DNA of 36,100 nucleotides from Aliarcobacter sp. (GTDB lineage Bacteria > Campylobacterota > Campylobacteria > Campylobacterales > Arcobacteraceae), in NCBI GenBank assembly GCA_028681275.1, contig JAQUIV010000008.1, positions 1-36,100 on the forward strand, read 5' to 3'. Shown in pieces: positions 34,827-36,100 of the stretch; position 1 is the first letter of the stretch, and each line of letters begins with the position of its first letter. The notes under the pieces were generated by a model. That model searched no databases. It saw nothing but the letters and a program-made list of their open reading frames with translations, and was not told the origin of the DNA. The translations under genes were made by a program, and so were the position numbers.

Positions 34827-36100
34827 TTAAGCTATGCTTTTTAAAACTAAATCTTGAGCCTCTTTTATTAGTAATTCTAAATGCTCTTCGCTTATAAAAC
34901 TTTCCGCATAAATCTTATAAATATCTTCAGTTCCAGAAGGTCGTGCTGCAAACCAACCATTTTTTGTTGTAACTTTTAGACCTCCGATACTTGCATTATT
35001 TCCACTTGCATTTGTATAGATGTTTTCAATTTCTTCATTTGCTAAAGTTTTAGATGTAATATCTTTTATACTAAGATTTTTTAGTTTTGCTTTTTGTTCA
35101 TAATTTGCAACTGCATCAACTCTTTTGTAGTAAGCTTTACCAAACTCTTTTTCAAACTCTTGATAAATAACCCCTGGGTCTTTTTTTAGTTTTGCAGTAA
35201 TCTCAGCAGCTAAAAGATTTAAAATAATTCCGTCTTTATCAGTAGACCAAACACTTCCATCTTTTCTCAAAAATGAAGCACCAGCACTCTCTTCTCCACC
35301 AAAAGCCAAACTTCCATCAAATAAACCTTCAACAAACCATTTAAATCCAACAGGTACTTCATAAAGTTTTTTATCTAAAGATTTAACAACTTTATCAATC
35401 ATTGAACTTGAAACTAAAGTTTTACCAACTCCTAGGTCATTTTTCCAAGATTTTCTATTTGAAAATAGATACCAAATAGCAACAGTTAAATAATGATTAG
35501 GATTCATAAGTCCTACACTTTTTGTTACAATTCCATGTCTATCAAAATCTGGGTCATTAGCAAAAGCAATATCATATTTATCAGCTAATTGTATAAGTGA
35601 AGCCATAGCATATGGTGAAGAACAATCCATTCTTATTTTTCCATCATGGTCACATGACATAAAAGAAAAAGTAGGGTCAATTGAATCATTTACAATATCA
35701 AGGTTAAGTCCATAAATTTCATTTATTTTTTTATAAACTTCTAAACCAGACCCACCTAGCGGATCTACACCAATATTAAGATTTGCATTTTTTATAATAT
35801 CCATATCAATAATAGTCTCTAATGCTTTTACATAAGGAGTGATAAAATCAGCAATTTCTAAAAATTTAGATTCATAAATTTTTTCTTTAGCTATGAATTT
35901 AACATCTTTTAAACCATCTTTTAATATTTCATTTGCTCTTTTTTCTATAACAGATGTAACATCAGTATCTGATGGTCCTCCATTTGGAGTGTTGTATTTA
36001 AATCCACCATCACATGGAGGATTATGTGAAGGAGTTATAATCACACCATCATTTAAATCTTTTGAATTTTTATTTGATTCAATTATTGTAAAAGACATAA
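34827..36100 (-). CDS. pgm: Phosphoglucomutase (N-terminal part outside window)
   Basis: It interconverts glucose 1-phosphate and glucose 6-phosphate, feeding glycogen and surface polysaccharide synthesis. The frame runs to the window edge; the ATG at 36098 is probably internal, and by comparison with E. coli Pgm (546 residues) about 120 residues are missing. The phosphoserine loop is [14 protein letters not shown]; metal ligands are in [11 protein letters not shown]; the sugar-binding loop is [10 protein letters not shown]; and the phosphate-binding loop is [15 protein letters not shown] near the C-terminus. All catalytic loops are intact. AbrB follows 21 bases downstream. Confidence 0.95.
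   Translation of the reverse strand, partial: MSFTIIESNKNSKDLNDGVIITPSHNPPCDGGFKYNTPNGGPSDTDVTSVIEKRANEILKDGLKDVKFIAKEKIYESKFLEIADFITPYVKALETIIDMDIIKNANLNIGVDPLGGSGLEVYKKINEIYGLNLDIVNDSIDPTFSFMSCDHDGKIRMDCSSPYAMASLIQLADKYDIAFANDPDFDRHGIVTKSVGLMNPNHYLTVAIWYLFSNRKSWKNDLGVGKTLVSSSMIDKVVKSLDKKLYEVPVGFKWFVEGLFDGSLAFGGEESAGASFLRKDGSVWSTDKDGIILNLLAAEITAKLKKDPGVIYQEFEKEFGKAYYKRVDAVANYEQKAKLKNLSIKDITSKTLANEEIENIYTNASGNNASIGGLKVTTKNGWFAARPSGTEDIYKIYAESFISEEHLELLIKEAQDLVLKSIA

Overview
The window is a compact, strongly AT-rich chromosome segment. Gene content and order point to the Campylobacterota, most likely the Arcobacter/Aliarcobacter group; this is inference from family knowledge, not a database match. 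Supporting signs are purA-DUF507-carA, a fused ispDF overlapping an HP1021-type orphan response regulator followed by pgpA, a fused hisIE, and promoters of the -10-only type (for example TTAGCTATAAT before thiC). Both ends cut genes: purA lacks its start at the left edge and pgm lacks its N-terminal part at the right edge.

Left part (1-8850): purA, a DUF507 gene and carA form a forward operon. It converges on a reverse block of ispDF, the HP1021-like regulator, pgpA and a small receiver-like protein. Behind these lie an HDOD-domain gene and a large unrecognised 662-residue protein. Middle part (8851-21711): thiC and mrp/apbC run forward towards hisIE. The reverse genes hisIE, a small exported protein, an SPFH/prohibitin-like protein and ilvE follow. 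Then come a forward lipoprotein, cobalamin-dependent metH, an EamA transporter, a YjdF-like membrane protein (reverse) and a YqhD-type alcohol dehydrogenase.

Right part (21698-36100): a very large sensor kinase joins two periplasmic-binding-protein domains to a histidine kinase and appears to start at ATT. A small membrane protein, then a luxS operon with two methyltransferase-like genes, follow. Next to luxS is a two-gene island that I read as a Septu-type anti-phage system: a PtuA-like ABC/AAA ATPase and a PtuB-like HNH nuclease. The ATPase frame is broken by a -1 frameshift near 27540-27558, and the operon ends in a hairpin terminator built into the nuclease stop codon. Two unknown genes, an MlaEFD-type lipid transport operon with an auxiliary lipoprotein, an AbrB-family membrane protein and partial pgm complete the window.

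Most genes are core metabolism: purine, pyrimidine/arginine, isoprenoid, thiamine, histidine, branched amino acid and methionine synthesis, with metH and luxS both serving the activated-methyl cycle. The accessory parts are the Septu-like island, the 662-residue gene with its HDOD neighbour, and the 118/187-residue pair. No tRNA, rRNA, CRISPR array, insertion sequence or prophage was seen. No gene-free stretch exceeds about 150 bases.
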